From Marinomonas algarum (GTDB taxonomy: Bacteria > Pseudomonadota > Gammaproteobacteria > Pseudomonadales > Marinomonadaceae): 64,000 bases of DNA. Location of the stretch: assembly GCF_020532605.1 (NCBI RefSeq), contig NZ_JAJATW010000007.1, positions 1-64,000 of the forward strand, read 5' to 3'. Positions 47,127 to 57,433 of this stretch are shown here, piece after piece. The notes beneath the pieces were generated by a model. That model did not search any database and was not told the DNA's origin. It saw only the letters and a list, made by a program, of their open reading frames with translations. Every line of letters begins with the position of its first letter. Within the stretch, counting starts at the first letter, position 1. A program made the position numbers and the translations under genes.

Positions 47127-48041
47127 ATGACCATTCTGATTACCCTCGGCCCTTTATTGATTGCGCTATTATTTGGCTATTGGATCAATATCAAGGTATT
47201 CACTCCGCAGCGGGTGGCAAAGGGATTAGAGCAGCTGGTGTACCTAATTTTAGGGCTAATAGGCTTTAGTTTGGGTGCGCTGGACAATTTGGCGGCAAAA
47301 TTACTGGTTGCCGGCTATCAAGCGATTGTCTTTTTCACTCTGGTCAGCGTGTTTAGTTTGGGCGGTTTGTACCTCAGCGGCCTGCGTTTTGGCGGCACCC
47401 ACGCCAGCCGCTTGGCAGAAGGGCCATCAGACAGCAAAGCGCATGCGCTTATGGACGCGGCGAAAACCCTTGCTTGGGTCGTCGGTGGCGTTGTACTGGG
47501 GTTCTTTGCCAAAGACTGGTTCACCCACGTAGACGAATGGGTCACCGGCTTATTGTATGTCTTGTTGTTTTTGGTCGGCTGCCAATTACGCCAAGGCAAC
47601 CATAAACTGCGTAAACTGTTTCTCAATGTACAGGGCGTGGTAATCGCCGTGGTCACCATTGTTACTACGCTCTTCGCTGGTTGGATCGGTAGTCTAGTGC
47701 TGGATCTTGATTGGCATCAGGGCTTAGCGGTTGTGTCTGGGTTTGGCTGGTACAGCTTATCAGGGATCTTAATCACCGGATTGGGCGACCCTGTTTTAGG
47801 CACCACGGCGTTTTTATTAGATTTGGCTCGGGAAATTCTTGCCCTGTCTATCATTCCTTTTTTAGCACGTCTTAATAGCCATATGTCAGTGGGCTATTCT
47901 GGCGCCACGGCAATGGACTTCACCCTGCCAATGCTTGGCAAGTTTCACGGCGCACAGATTATTCCTGTGTGCATCGCCAGCGGCTTTATTATGAGTATTT
48001 TAGTACCCATACTGATTCCCTTGTTTATGGGGATGGGGTAA
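47127..48041 (+). CDS. lysO: lysine exporter LysO-family protein
   Basis: The 304-residue protein has about eight membrane helices and LysO/YbjE features such as GFGWYSLSGILITGLGDPVLGTTAFL and the acidic residues near the membrane in LAREILALSIIPFLARL. LysO exports lysine in E. coli. I start it at MTILITLGPLL (47127) because the 55 upstream residues of the open frame are basic and unlike the family; AAGGA lies about ten bases before. The name is by family only. Confidence 0.85.
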   Translation: MTILITLGPLLIALLFGYWINIKVFTPQRVAKGLEQLVYLILGLIGFSLGALDNLAAKLLVAGYQAIVFFTLVSVFSLGGLYLSGLRFGGTHASRLAEGPSDSKAHALMDAAKTLAWVVGGVVLGFFAKDWFTHVDEWVTGLLYVLLFLVGCQLRQGNHKLRKLFLNVQGVVIAVVTIVTTLFAGWIGSLVLDLDWHQGLAVVSGFGWYSLSGILITGLGDPVLGTTAFLLDLAREILALSIIPFLARLNSHMSVGYSGATAMDFTLPMLGKFHGAQIIPVCIASGFIMSILVPILIPLFMGMG

Positions 48042-48231
48042 CGATTGATGCTAAATAAGCATTCATTTCTTGAACTATGTCAGAACAAGGTCAATATATC
48101 GAATTTTGTGATGTTGTTACTCATTCAAAACAGCGAAACCGTTTACAGCACTAGGGCGTATCCATTACATTGAATGCTACGATTTTGTCACCATCAATAA
48201 GATACACCAACAAATAATGGAATCTTTTCTT

Positions 48232-48942
48232 ATGAAAAAAACTCTCATCGCGGCGCTGGTTATGTCTTCTGTTTCTTTCGCCCACGCGGACGGCCATAAG
48301 GTTGCCCTAGACACAGAAGAACAGCGTCTGGGCTACAGCATCGGCACTATGTTTGGCTCACGCATGACAGAAGACTTTGCCGACCTGGACATGGACACCT
48401 TTGTCGCGGGTTTTAAAGATGCTTTTAATGGCGAAGAAGGTCAAATGAGCATGGATGAAGTGACTCAAACCATCCAAGCTTACCAACAAGAACAAATGCA
48501 GTTGGCCCAAGCTGAACAAGAAAAAGCCGCTGCTGCCGCCAAAGAAGAGGCAACCGCCTGGTTAGCAGAAAAAGAAGCCGAAGACGGTGTCATGAAAACC
48601 AACACAGGCTTGTTGTACAAAGTCATCAGCAAAGGCGACGGTGATACCCCAACGTCTTTGGACACAGTCGAAGTGGATTACGAAGGCAGCCTAATTGACG
48701 GCACGGTCTTTGACAGCTCCTACGAGCGCGGTGAATCCATTAGCTTCCCACTAAACGGTGTGATTCCTGGTTGGACGGAAGGCTTGCAACTGATGCCTGA
48801 AGGCTCTAAATACGAACTTTACATCCCATCAGACCTGGCTTACGGCCCTGGCGGCACAGGCCCTATTCCACCACATTCAGCACTGAAATTTGTTGTCGAA
48901 CTGCACGATATTGTTAGAGAAGAAACAGAAGAAGAAAAGTAA
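48232..48942 (+). CDS. FKBP-type peptidyl-prolyl isomerase, FkpA/Mip-like
   Basis: The 236-residue protein has a signal peptide (MKKTLIAALVMSSVSFAHA), an N-terminal dimerisation helix region (residues 25-110, very rich in Gln, Glu and Ala) and a C-terminal FKBP domain with VEVDYEGSLIDGTVFDSSY and GVIPGWTEGLQLM. It acts as a folding catalyst in the periplasm. The start at 48232 fits the signal sequence; an in-frame ATG 15 bp upstream is possible. A hairpin terminator follows. Confidence 0.92.
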   Translation: MKKTLIAALVMSSVSFAHADGHKVALDTEEQRLGYSIGTMFGSRMTEDFADLDMDTFVAGFKDAFNGEEGQMSMDEVTQTIQAYQQEQMQLAQAEQEKAAAAAKEEATAWLAEKEAEDGVMKTNTGLLYKVISKGDGDTPTSLDTVEVDYEGSLIDGTVFDSSYERGESISFPLNGVIPGWTEGLQLMPEGSKYELYIPSDLAYGPGGTGPIPPHSALKFVVELHDIVREETEEEK

Positions 48943-48983
48943 GTCACTCTTCTCAAGTTCATTAAATCAAACACTGAACACAA

Positions 48984-49021
48984 AAATAGCTGTCACTTCA
49001 TTGAAGTGACAGCCATTTTTT
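48984..49021. terminator. bidirectional terminator between the FKBP and ligase genes
   Basis: GCTGTCACTTC (48989-48999) pairs with GAAGTGACAGC (49003-49013) around ATT, flanked by an A-run on the left and a T-run on the right. It serves the convergent genes on both sides. Confidence 0.92.
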
Positions 49022-49036
49022 TGGTTCAATAATACA

Positions 49037-50290
49037 TTAGACCATTGGCTCTTCTTCTAACGCCTCACGCTCCGCCCAACGCAACGCCGCCCAGAAATAC
49101 ACAACGGGAAACGCGTACATAACAACGCCAATATTATGGGAAAGCATTCCCTGAGTTAAACTGAAATCAATATACCCCATAGGAATCAAAGCACCCGCAA
49201 TGGCATAAGAACGGATACGCCAATCTGTTTTGTGTTCTTTTAACTTGTTTAAAAACAGCTTAAGAGGAACCAAGTAAACCATCAGCAAAAACACCAAACC
49301 GACGATCCCACGCTTTGCCAAAGCATCAAAATATTCATTGTGAGCATGACCAAAACGAGAAGAGGCTTTACTGATCAGATTATCTGCAGCCAACTCTTTT
49401 CTTAAAGGCGTAATCTGACTCGCACCCACGCCAAAAATAGGCGCTTGCTTAACAATCAGAACGGAGGATTTCCAAAGATCAAACCGAACGCCTACGGATG
49501 TTGCGCGACGTGAACCATCCAGATATTTAGTAATGTCAGAAACCGCATCATTGACACGCTTTTGAACCCCCGTTTGCGGTACAGCAACAACGGTTACAAG
49601 AGACAAAATAACAACCGAAAATACGCTCAACAATAATTTTCGTCCTAACAGATCTCGACATTGCCAGAACAAGAATAAACCAATAAAAGGCAAGCCAACC
49701 CAACCGCCTCGTGTACCAGACAAAACAGAACCGCCTATGCCAGCAAAACCGCCTATAATGGACAACCACATCCAGGCATAGCGTTTTTGTGAATAGAAAT
49801 AAATCGCACCGGCAAAGCTCAGCAGGCCTAACAACATGGCGGTATTGCCAAACATAATTTCGTTTATACCCACCCCTGATCGCCTATCACCGAGCACAAC
49901 CCTTTCATGGAGCGCCATCGAAAAAGCAAAGATTGCACCAAATAATACCGAATACCAAAGCCACTCCTTACGGTTTGTGACATTCAGCAACAATACCAAC
50001 ACAGGCAAAACCACTAAAAAGCGAGAAGGCTTATCAAGTTCCCTAATACTCATGCTATCCATCGCAACCGCGATAAACATGCTAATAGCAAAAGAAAAGA
50101 ACGTCCAAAAAAGGAGACGATCTTGCTTATTCAACAAGGCCCACTTAGGCTTAATGAAAATAAGCCCTATGCTGGATAAGAAAATCAACGCCCCCCCTAT
50201 GTTGTAGCCACCAGGCATACCGACGGATATTGCAAAGGTCAGCCCAGCAAAAAACCACGCTAAGCAAATAAATCTTGCGATTAAAGACAT
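49037..50290 (-). CDS. O-antigen ligase (WaaL) family polysaccharide ligase
   Basis: The 417-residue protein has about twelve membrane helices and a large periplasmic loop (about residues 225-330) with the family motif HAHNEYFDALAKRGIVGLV. Such enzymes attach O-antigen or similar glycans to lipid A core or proteins. It is the last gene of a run with manC and a Stealth protein, which fits a surface glycan role. The exact acceptor cannot be read. Confidence 0.87.
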   Translation of the reverse strand: MSLIARFICLAWFFAGLTFAISVGMPGGYNIGGALIFLSSIGLIFIKPKWALLNKQDRLLFWTFFSFAISMFIAVAMDSMSIRELDKPSRFLVVLPVLVLLLNVTNRKEWLWYSVLFGAIFAFSMALHERVVLGDRRSGVGINEIMFGNTAMLLGLLSFAGAIYFYSQKRYAWMWLSIIGGFAGIGGSVLSGTRGGWVGLPFIGLFLFWQCRDLLGRKLLLSVFSVVILSLVTVVAVPQTGVQKRVNDAVSDITKYLDGSRRATSVGVRFDLWKSSVLIVKQAPIFGVGASQITPLRKELAADNLISKASSRFGHAHNEYFDALAKRGIVGLVFLLMVYLVPLKLFLNKLKEHKTDWRIRSYAIAGALIPMGYIDFSLTQGMLSHNIGVVMYAFPVVYFWAALRWAEREALEEEPMV

Positions 50291-50410
50291 AAAAACGTTT
50301 TTCCTATTCCTTGTTTTTCAAGGAAAACAACTTATTTTGATCACACTGATTCCCACTAGAGAAGTGGCGCCCTATAAAAAACACAAAAAGACTCACACGA
50401 TCGGTCACTT

Positions 50411-51841
50411 CTACCGCCCGTACTCATCACCAAAACGCACTATGTCGTTTTCACTTAAGTAGCTACCCGATTGCACTTCCACCAGTTCCAGAGGCATTTT
50501 GCCGGGGTTTTCTAAGGCATGAATCACACCCACGGGTATGTAGGTCGATTGGTTTTCTATCAGTATCATTTCTTGATCGCCATTTTGAACTTTTGCTGTG
50601 CCAGACACAACAACCCAGTGCTCTGCTCTATGGTAATGCATTTGTAAACTAAGCTTTTGACCTGGCTTAACGACAATCCGTTTCACCAAAAAGCGTTCAC
50701 CTGAGTCAAGCACCTGATAACGCCCCCAAGGACGATGTACTGTGGTGTGGCGTAGGTGTTCTTCACGGCCCTCGACTTGGATACGCTCAACGATTTTCTT
50801 CACGTCTTGGGCGTTGTCTTTGTGCATCACCAAGACCGCATCGGCGGTTTCAACAATCACCAAATTGTTGACGCCCACAGCGGCAACGAGACGCGATTCT
50901 GAGCGCACCAAGCAGTTAGAACTGCCTTCTGCCATCACATCACCGAGCAACACGTTTTGCTCAGCGTCTTTGTCGGCATAGTCGTACAACGCATCCCAAG
51001 CGCCGATATCGCTCCAATCCCCAGCGTAAGGTACGACCTTGGCATTGTTCGTCGGTTCCATCACCGCGTAGTCGATGGACTCGGCTGGGCAAGCGGCAAA
51101 AGCATCGGCGTCAATGCGCACGAAATCCATGTCTTCACTACGGGCTTGGTACGCCGCTGTCACGGCATTGGCAATGTTGGCTCGGTGTGTGGTGAGTTCT
51201 TCTAAAAAGGCCGCGGCTTTAAATAAGAACATACCGCTGTTCCACAGGTAATCACCCGAGTCTAGGTAAGACTGAGCGGTCTTCGCATCGGGTTTCTCGA
51301 CAAATTCTGCCACAGCAAAGTCATCGCCAGCACGAATGTAACCATAGCCCGTTTCAGGACGAGTCGGTTGCACGCCGAACGTCACTAAAGCGTTGTCTTT
51401 CGCCAGTGTCGCCGCTTGTTGAATCGCTGCTTCAAAGGCGGTCACATCACGTATTACATGATCAGCCGGCAAAACCAATAACAGGCTGTCTTCTACCGTA
51501 CCTGCGCCTGAAGAGCTGATATGCTGAGCTTCTAGCGCGGCTAGTGCAATGGCTGGCGCGGTGTTACGACCCTTTGGTTCCAATACGATGCTGGCTTGGG
51601 TGACACCAATTTCTTGTAGCTGCTGGGCAATCAAGAAACGGTGGTCTTCATTACAAACAACGATCGGCTCACCAAGATGCCGCATCGGCACCTTTAATTC
51701 AGTGACCCTCAGTACCGTTTGTTGCAACAGGCTCAGCGTTTTATCCACGAGTGGCAAACACTGCTTGGCACACAGGGCCCTCGACAAGGGCCACAGACGA
51801 GTGCCAACACCACCGGATAAAATAACAGGGATAATGTTCAA
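50411..51841 (-). CDS. manC: mannose-1-phosphate guanylyltransferase / mannose-6-phosphate isomerase
   Basis: The 476-residue bifunctional enzyme makes GDP-mannose. The pyrophosphorylase part has IPVILSGGVGTRLWPLSR at the start and EFVEKPD in the middle. The type II isomerase part has the metal-binding QMHYHRAEHWVVVSGTA near the C terminus. The start is TTG at 51841, with TAAGG about seven bases upstream; a frame to 51937 adds an unlikely 32 residues. It lies between the Stealth gene and the O-antigen ligase. Confidence 0.93.
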   Translation of the reverse strand: MNIIPVILSGGVGTRLWPLSRALCAKQCLPLVDKTLSLLQQTVLRVTELKVPMRHLGEPIVVCNEDHRFLIAQQLQEIGVTQASIVLEPKGRNTAPAIALAALEAQHISSSGAGTVEDSLLLVLPADHVIRDVTAFEAAIQQAATLAKDNALVTFGVQPTRPETGYGYIRAGDDFAVAEFVEKPDAKTAQSYLDSGDYLWNSGMFLFKAAAFLEELTTHRANIANAVTAAYQARSEDMDFVRIDADAFAACPAESIDYAVMEPTNNAKVVPYAGDWSDIGAWDALYDYADKDAEQNVLLGDVMAEGSSNCLVRSESRLVAAVGVNNLVIVETADAVLVMHKDNAQDVKKIVERIQVEGREEHLRHTTVHRPWGRYQVLDSGERFLVKRIVVKPGQKLSLQMHYHRAEHWVVVSGTAKVQNGDQEMILIENQSTYIPVGVIHALENPGKMPLELVEVQSGSYLSENDIVRFGDEYGR

Positions 51842-51946
51842 CTGAGGCCTTAGTGTGCAAAAAAGAGCAAAGATTCTATCAAAGTCTATCGAGAAGAAAC
51901 ACAAAGCAGAAACAATAAAAAACCAGCCAAAACGCATGATATGACA

Positions 51947-52963
51947 TCAAACAAGCAAATGGCTTTCTTCATCCGTTTGATAACATTGAGGAAAACCACC
52001 CACTACCTGAGCAATGCGCTCTTCAGCATCCGGAATAAGTTCAACCAGTTGTGGAAGATCATTCACACACAAAAACTTGATATCGGGGTCAGCAGCTCGA
52101 TCCAACAAAGCCAAGGTCTCAGCCACAGGCAACCCCTTGCCTTGCCCACTGACAATATGCAAATGGTCTTTCTTAGTAAGAATCACCGCTTCTTGATCTT
52201 GAAGGCAGGCGTGATTATGCAAGCCTTGAGGCAAAAATTGCGCTAGGTTACGAAAGCGATATTGTATGTTATTGAGAAACACATCGGGATAACGGGCAAA
52301 CAATTCCGCCATTTTTGAACGTCGAAAAGGGTGCACAACATGAGCTGCAGAAAACAAAGCATTCGCCGGATACCCCAGAATCGCCGCCGCTTGGATTTGC
52401 ATAAAATGATGAAATCGAGCAGGGTCAACACGGGCTTCACTGTCCTCAAGCACCTGACTAAAATCCGCCCATCGACCTCGCAACACCGGCGTCAGCCCCT
52501 CAAACACATCACTCGGATGCAAAGGCGCCGCCAGAAACACATCGTCATTAAAATACAAAAAACGCTCGCTCAACCCCTCAATTCGCCACAACATACTCTC
52601 TATGGTTAAGGAATTAAACGTAGGCAACACCTCAGTAAAACCAGCGAAAAGATCCACATGATAAACAAGCCGCACCTTAGCGCGAAGCGCCTCGGACAAA
52701 CACGACAAATCCGGCCCAACCTCATCCACCACGATCCAAATCGTCCCAACCCAGGGCGCATGATTCTCAATCGACTGAAGGCAATATAAAACCTCATCAC
52801 TGCACACCCAACGGTGAGGATTCGATGCATTTTCATGCAGAGGCTCCGCTTCCAGCGCCATATAGTACTGACGCTTCAACCGATGCTGCTCATCACTACC
52901 GTCCACCCAGGTAATCACCGCATCAATCGGGCCAAATTGATCGTCTATTGCATTGCTTAACAT
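51947..52963 (-). CDS. Stealth-family capsular polysaccharide phosphotransferase
   Basis: The 338-residue protein has the Stealth conserved regions in order: CR1 in IDAVITWVDGSDEQH, CR2 in WVGTIWIVVDEVGPDL and FLYFNDDVFLA, and later CR3/CR4-like blocks. Stealth proteins transfer hexose-1-phosphate to build phosphate-linked capsules that mimic host surface. Position ahead of manC and the ligase suggests use of mannose-phosphate or similar. The glycan itself is unknown. Confidence 0.88.
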   Translation of the reverse strand: MLSNAIDDQFGPIDAVITWVDGSDEQHRLKRQYYMALEAEPLHENASNPHRWVCSDEVLYCLQSIENHAPWVGTIWIVVDEVGPDLSCLSEALRAKVRLVYHVDLFAGFTEVLPTFNSLTIESMLWRIEGLSERFLYFNDDVFLAAPLHPSDVFEGLTPVLRGRWADFSQVLEDSEARVDPARFHHFMQIQAAAILGYPANALFSAAHVVHPFRRSKMAELFARYPDVFLNNIQYRFRNLAQFLPQGLHNHACLQDQEAVILTKKDHLHIVSGQGKGLPVAETLALLDRAADPDIKFLCVNDLPQLVELIPDAEERIAQVVGGFPQCYQTDEESHLLV

Positions 52964-53034
52964 GGAGGTATCCGTCTTTAAAAATACTGTTTTTTTATAG
53001 CAATTAGGTATCAGATCAATCCTCTACCGTCCGC

Positions 53035-53301
53035 TTACTCATAATGACTCCAGAGCCGGAGTACTTTAACAACATTTTCAGTATCAAACACTTGATACAC
53101 AAGACGATGCTGATAATTAATCCTTCTAGAATAAGCACCTGCAAGATCACCGACCAACTTTTCTAATGGGGGTGGTTTCTGATAAGGGTCTTCAGAAACC
53201 AAAGTAAGGAGCGCTTTTGCTTTGTCTTTCAACCCTCCAGAGGCTAATTTCCTTGCGTCTTTTTGAGCTTGCTTTGTGTACACCAACTTCCATGTCACCA
53301 A
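53035..53301 (-). CDS. yoeB: Txe/YoeB-family mRNA-cleaving toxin
   Basis: The 88-residue protein has the YoeB pattern: WKLVYTKQAQKDARKLASG, EKLVGDLAGAYSRRINYQHRLVY and the C-terminal VLRLWSHYE, whose Arg and His are the catalytic type. It cuts mRNA in the ribosome A site unless bound by its antitoxin. Its start overlaps the antitoxin end by 7 bp, as in the family. Confidence 0.93.
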   Translation of the reverse strand: MVTWKLVYTKQAQKDARKLASGGLKDKAKALLTLVSEDPYQKPPPLEKLVGDLAGAYSRRINYQHRLVYQVFDTENVVKVLRLWSHYE

Positions 53302-53534
53302 TCTAATTCCTCGTCACATTCACTTAAAGGCGTCTCCATGCCCTTACGAATAGAATCACCCATCTTCGGTACAGACAGCAAAAACAATGTCTCTTGGATC
53401 GAAGACCAATCTTCTTCTGAAATTAACACCGCATTATTGCGCTTACCAGTAATAACAATAGGCTGATGAGACTCCGCTGTTTCATCAATCAACCGATACA
53501 AATTGCCACGCGCTTCCGTTGCTGTCATACCAGC
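53295..53534 (-). CDS. yefM: YefM/Phd-family antitoxin
   Basis: The 79-residue protein has the Phd/YefM core MTATEARGNLYRLIDETAESHQP (as MTATEARGNLYRLIDE) and ITGKRNNAVLISEEDW. It pairs with the YoeB-like toxin immediately after. The start at 53534 follows GAGGTG by about four bases; the open frame extends to 53567 but no better site is seen. Confidence 0.93.
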   Translation of the reverse strand, partial: AGMTATEARGNLYRLIDETAESHQPIVITGKRNNAVLISEEDWSSIQETLFLLSVPKMGDSIRKGMETPLSECDEELDW

Positions 53535-53645
53535 CATTACACACCTCAATACCATCTCAATCACCATTAAATTGTACGCCTCAAGTAACGTACGTCAATA
53601 CGAACGTCATACTCAAATGGCAAAATAAACCTAACGCATATTCAA

Positions 53646-53770
53646 GAGAAACCAAACAACGTCTCAACAAGATAAACGGCAATTGCTAGGATGGGAAATA
53701 GACTCAAAGAGAACCAAGCGACGCCTCAACAAGATAAACGGCAATTGCTAGGATGTGAAATAGACTCAAA
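53646..53770. repeat. two tandem copies of a 62-63-bp repeat
   Basis: Copy 1 is 53646-53708 and copy 2 is 53709-53770, differing at a few bases. Each starts GAGAACCAAGCGACG or a close form and ends GACTCAAA. The start of a third copy follows at 53771 and then diverges into the inverted repeat. There are no spacers, so this is not CRISPR. Function unknown. Confidence 0.85.
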
Positions 53771-53772
53771 GA

Positions 53773-53832
53773 GAACCAAGCGACGTTTCGACGAGGTAGG
53801 CGGTAGTTTCGAGGAGAAACGTCGCTTGGTTC
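53773..53832. repeat. 17-bp perfect inverted repeat after the tandem repeat
   Basis: GAACCAAGCGACGTTTC (53773-53789) and GAAACGTCGCTTGGTTC (53816-53832) are exact reverse complements around a 26-base loop. It lies 10 bp from the fghA stop codon. No T-run follows, so it is not a standard terminator; it could be a small mobile repeat or an RNA-stabilising hairpin. Confidence 0.85.
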
Positions 53833-53842
53833 GATTAGCAGA

Positions 53843-54685
53843 TTAACTCAAGGCTTTTGCATGAAACGCCAAATGCTCATCGATAAAGCTGGCGATAAAG
53901 AAATAGCTGTGATCGTACCCAGGCTGACGACGCAAAGTAAGCGGATGCCCAACTTTCTCACACACAGCTTCCAGAGCTTCAGGCTTAAGCTGCTCAACCA
54001 AAAAGTTGTCTGCTTCCCCTTGATCAATCAACAAAGGCAAACGCTCGCTGCCTTTATCTGCATTACTTTCCACCAAACACGTCGCGTCCCATTCTTTCCA
54101 AACAGCACGGTCTTCACCCAAATACCCCGTAAACGCCTTCTCACCCCAAGGACACTGAGTCGGATTCACAATTGGCGAAAACGCCGATACAGACTGATAC
54201 ACGCCAGGATTCTTCAACGCACAAATCAATGCCCCATGGCCACCCATAGAATGACCTGAAATCGAACGCTTATCCGTCACAGGAAAATTCGACTCAACAA
54301 AGTTTGGCAACTCTTGCACCACATAATCGTACATATGATACGTATTCGAATAAGGCGCCACGGTGGCGTTTACATAAAACCCCGCCCCAGAGCCAAAATC
54401 ATAACTCTCATGCTCACCCGGATACTCAGTGCCTCGTGGACTGGTATCTGGGCAAACAATCGCCAGACCCAACTCCGCGGCTTTGCGAAACGCCCCCGCT
54501 TTTTGCGTGAAATTTTCGTCGGTACAGGTCAACCCAGATAACCAATACAACACAGGCACACTCTGCGTTTCTGCTTGAGGCGGCAAATAAATCGCAAACG
54601 TCATCTCACCTTTCACCGCCACACTTTCATGCTTATAGCGCTTCAACCAACCACCAAAACTCTTTGTGCTGGATAACAACTCCAT
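53843..54685 (-). CDS. fghA: S-formylglutathione hydrolase
   Basis: The 280-residue esterase-fold enzyme hydrolyses S-formylglutathione to formate and glutathione. The catalytic serine is in the GHSMGGHGAL elbow; FMGLTCTDENF-type WLSGLTCTDENFTQKAG is the family N-terminal block. It completes the glutathione-dependent formaldehyde pathway begun by the upstream frmA. The start at 54685 follows AGGAG; a frame two codons longer is possible. Confidence 0.95.
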   Translation of the reverse strand: MELLSSTKSFGGWLKRYKHESVAVKGEMTFAIYLPPQAETQSVPVLYWLSGLTCTDENFTQKAGAFRKAAELGLAIVCPDTSPRGTEYPGEHESYDFGSGAGFYVNATVAPYSNTYHMYDYVVQELPNFVESNFPVTDKRSISGHSMGGHGALICALKNPGVYQSVSAFSPIVNPTQCPWGEKAFTGYLGEDRAVWKEWDATCLVESNADKGSERLPLLIDQGEADNFLVEQLKPEALEAVCEKVGHPLTLRRQPGYDHSYFFIASFIDEHLAFHAKALS

Positions 54686-54704
54686 ATTCATCTCCTATCA
54701 ATGA

Positions 54705-54730
54705 CAAAAAAGCCCGCTGAGCGGGCTTTT
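54705..54730 (-). terminator. hairpin between frmA and fghA
   Basis: AGCCCGC (54711-54717) pairs with GCGGGCT (54721-54727) around TGA, with an A-run and a T-run outside. It sits between frmA and fghA on the minus strand, so it should reduce read-through from frmA into fghA. Confidence 0.8.
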
Positions 54731-54748
54731 AACATCGGTTATAACAGC

Positions 54749-55897
<1,149 letters not shown>

Positions 55898-56074
55898 CTA
55901 TTTCCAATTCACACAGTCTAGCGACAAATCATTCAGAGGATAATATCTGTTTTAGCAAAGGATTATTGCCATAATGCAACAATCATTTTGAAAACGCGCC
56001 AAAACGTTATAATATAACACTTCTATTCTGAATCACTCTCTCTACTTATCGAGCTAAGAAGAAAAGGAGTTGCA

Positions 56075-56965
56075 ATGAAAAACTGGGAAGCCATGGAAGC
56101 CTTTGTGGAAGTCGTACGCCAAGGCAGCTTTTCCGCTGCCGCTGCTAAACTCGGGGTTTCCACCTCTCATATCAGTCGACGCATCACGCAACTGGAAGCC
56201 GACCTAGGCAGCACACTACTGTTTCGTACCACACGAAGAATTCGCCTAAGCGAAGCGGGTGAGTTGTATTATCAACATTGTCGTGGTTTGCCCGAAGCAC
56301 TCAGCAGTGCCGAGGAAGTGATTTCAGGATTGAACCAAGCACCGATTGGTCCCTTTAAAATGACCTGCGCCACCACGTTTGGTGAACGCTATATCGCGCC
56401 GTTAATGAATGATTTTTTATTGACACACCCCAAGATAGAACTGGACTTTCATCTTACCAACCGAGCGGTAGACATTATCGAAGAGGGTTACGACTTAGCC
56501 ATTCGCATGGGCGCGATGAAGGATTCCAGCCATTTGTCACGACGCCTATGCGATCGCGTCGAACATTTGTGTGCTTCTCGGGAGTATATTGATCAACATG
56601 GTATGCCCCACACTTTAGGGGAACTGGGCAAGCATCGCTGTTTGATTGGCTCGAAAAGTCATTGGTTATTTCAACACAATGGTCAACGTAAAGAAGTGAA
56701 AATCAGCAGTCAGTGGCGCAGCAACTCAGGAACCGCCTTACTTGATGCCGTACGCAAAGGCATGGGCATTGCTCAATTACCGGATTATTATGTGCAAGAA
56801 GATTTGGCCAATGGCAACCTGATCGCACTCTTGCCCCAATACCAGTACCCTTACAGTGGCGTTTGGCTGGTTTACCCCAAGGTTCGTCAGCCTTCACCAA
56901 AATTACAGAGTATCTGTCATTACCTAATCGAGCACTTTAAACAGCCCGATGTTTTTAGCAAATAA
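56075..56965 (+). CDS. LysR-family regulator, divergent from frmA
   Basis: The 296-residue protein has the N-terminal helix-turn-helix (GSFSAAAAKLGVSTSHISRRITQLE) and a LysR effector domain. Divergent placement suggests control of the formaldehyde genes frmA and fghA. Its 3' end overlaps the convergent GNAT gene by 42 bp. An AAGGAG ribosome site precedes the ATG. Confidence 0.92.
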   Translation: MKNWEAMEAFVEVVRQGSFSAAAAKLGVSTSHISRRITQLEADLGSTLLFRTTRRIRLSEAGELYYQHCRGLPEALSSAEEVISGLNQAPIGPFKMTCATTFGERYIAPLMNDFLLTHPKIELDFHLTNRAVDIIEEGYDLAIRMGAMKDSSHLSRRLCDRVEHLCASREYIDQHGMPHTLGELGKHRCLIGSKSHWLFQHNGQRKEVKISSQWRSNSGTALLDAVRKGMGIAQLPDYYVQEDLANGNLIALLPQYQYPYSGVWLVYPKVRQPSPKLQSICHYLIEHFKQPDVFSK

Positions 56966-57433
56966 AAGTACGCCATTGTCTTCTCGCTCTAAGACAAATC
57001 CGAGACCTTGTGCGACTTTAATGGACGCCAGATTGTCTTTTTTTACTTGAGCAATAAAGTGGGCATCAAACGTCGTCAAAAGTTCTGTCAGCATCTTATG
57101 GGCAACGCCTTGTCCTCGGGCTTCCGGGGCCACCGTCCAAGACAATTCCCAGGTCGTCTCTTGAGCGTCCATTCTGAGATCAGCACGACAGGTCCCCACT
57201 GGGACCCCCGCTTTTTCTGCTATCCAAATACGACGACGCCCGGGCTGAGCAAGAGACGATTGTAACCAATCCAGATGATCCAAGAAGGCGATCTCACCAC
57301 TGTGATGCGACGCCGCACGAGTGGCAGGATCGTTACGCCATGCCAACAAACGCGTTGCATCGGACAAAGAAGCAACGCGCAAACAGACAGAGTTTCCTGA
57401 CGACAGGTTACTCGACAAGGGCTTACCCCCCAT
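56924..57433 (-). CDS. GNAT-family N-acetyltransferase
   Basis: The 169-residue protein has the GNAT fold with the acetyl-CoA loop APEARGQGVAHKMLTELL and a central strand pattern VGTCRADLRM. The substrate is unknown. Its ATG overlaps the fumC stop codon by 11 bp, so it belongs to the fagA-fumC transcript. Its 3' end overlaps the convergent LysR gene. Confidence 0.85.
   Translation of the reverse strand: MGGKPLSSNLSSGNSVCLRVASLSDATRLLAWRNDPATRAASHHSGEIAFLDHLDWLQSSLAQPGRRRIWIAEKAGVPVGTCRADLRMDAQETTWELSWTVAPEARGQGVAHKMLTELLTTFDAHFIAQVKKDNLASIKVAQGLGFVLEREDNGVLLFAKNIGLFKVLD

Noticed and set aside
53646-53832. CRISPR array
   Set aside because: The repeats are 62-63 bp and contiguous, with no unique spacers and no cas genes nearby.
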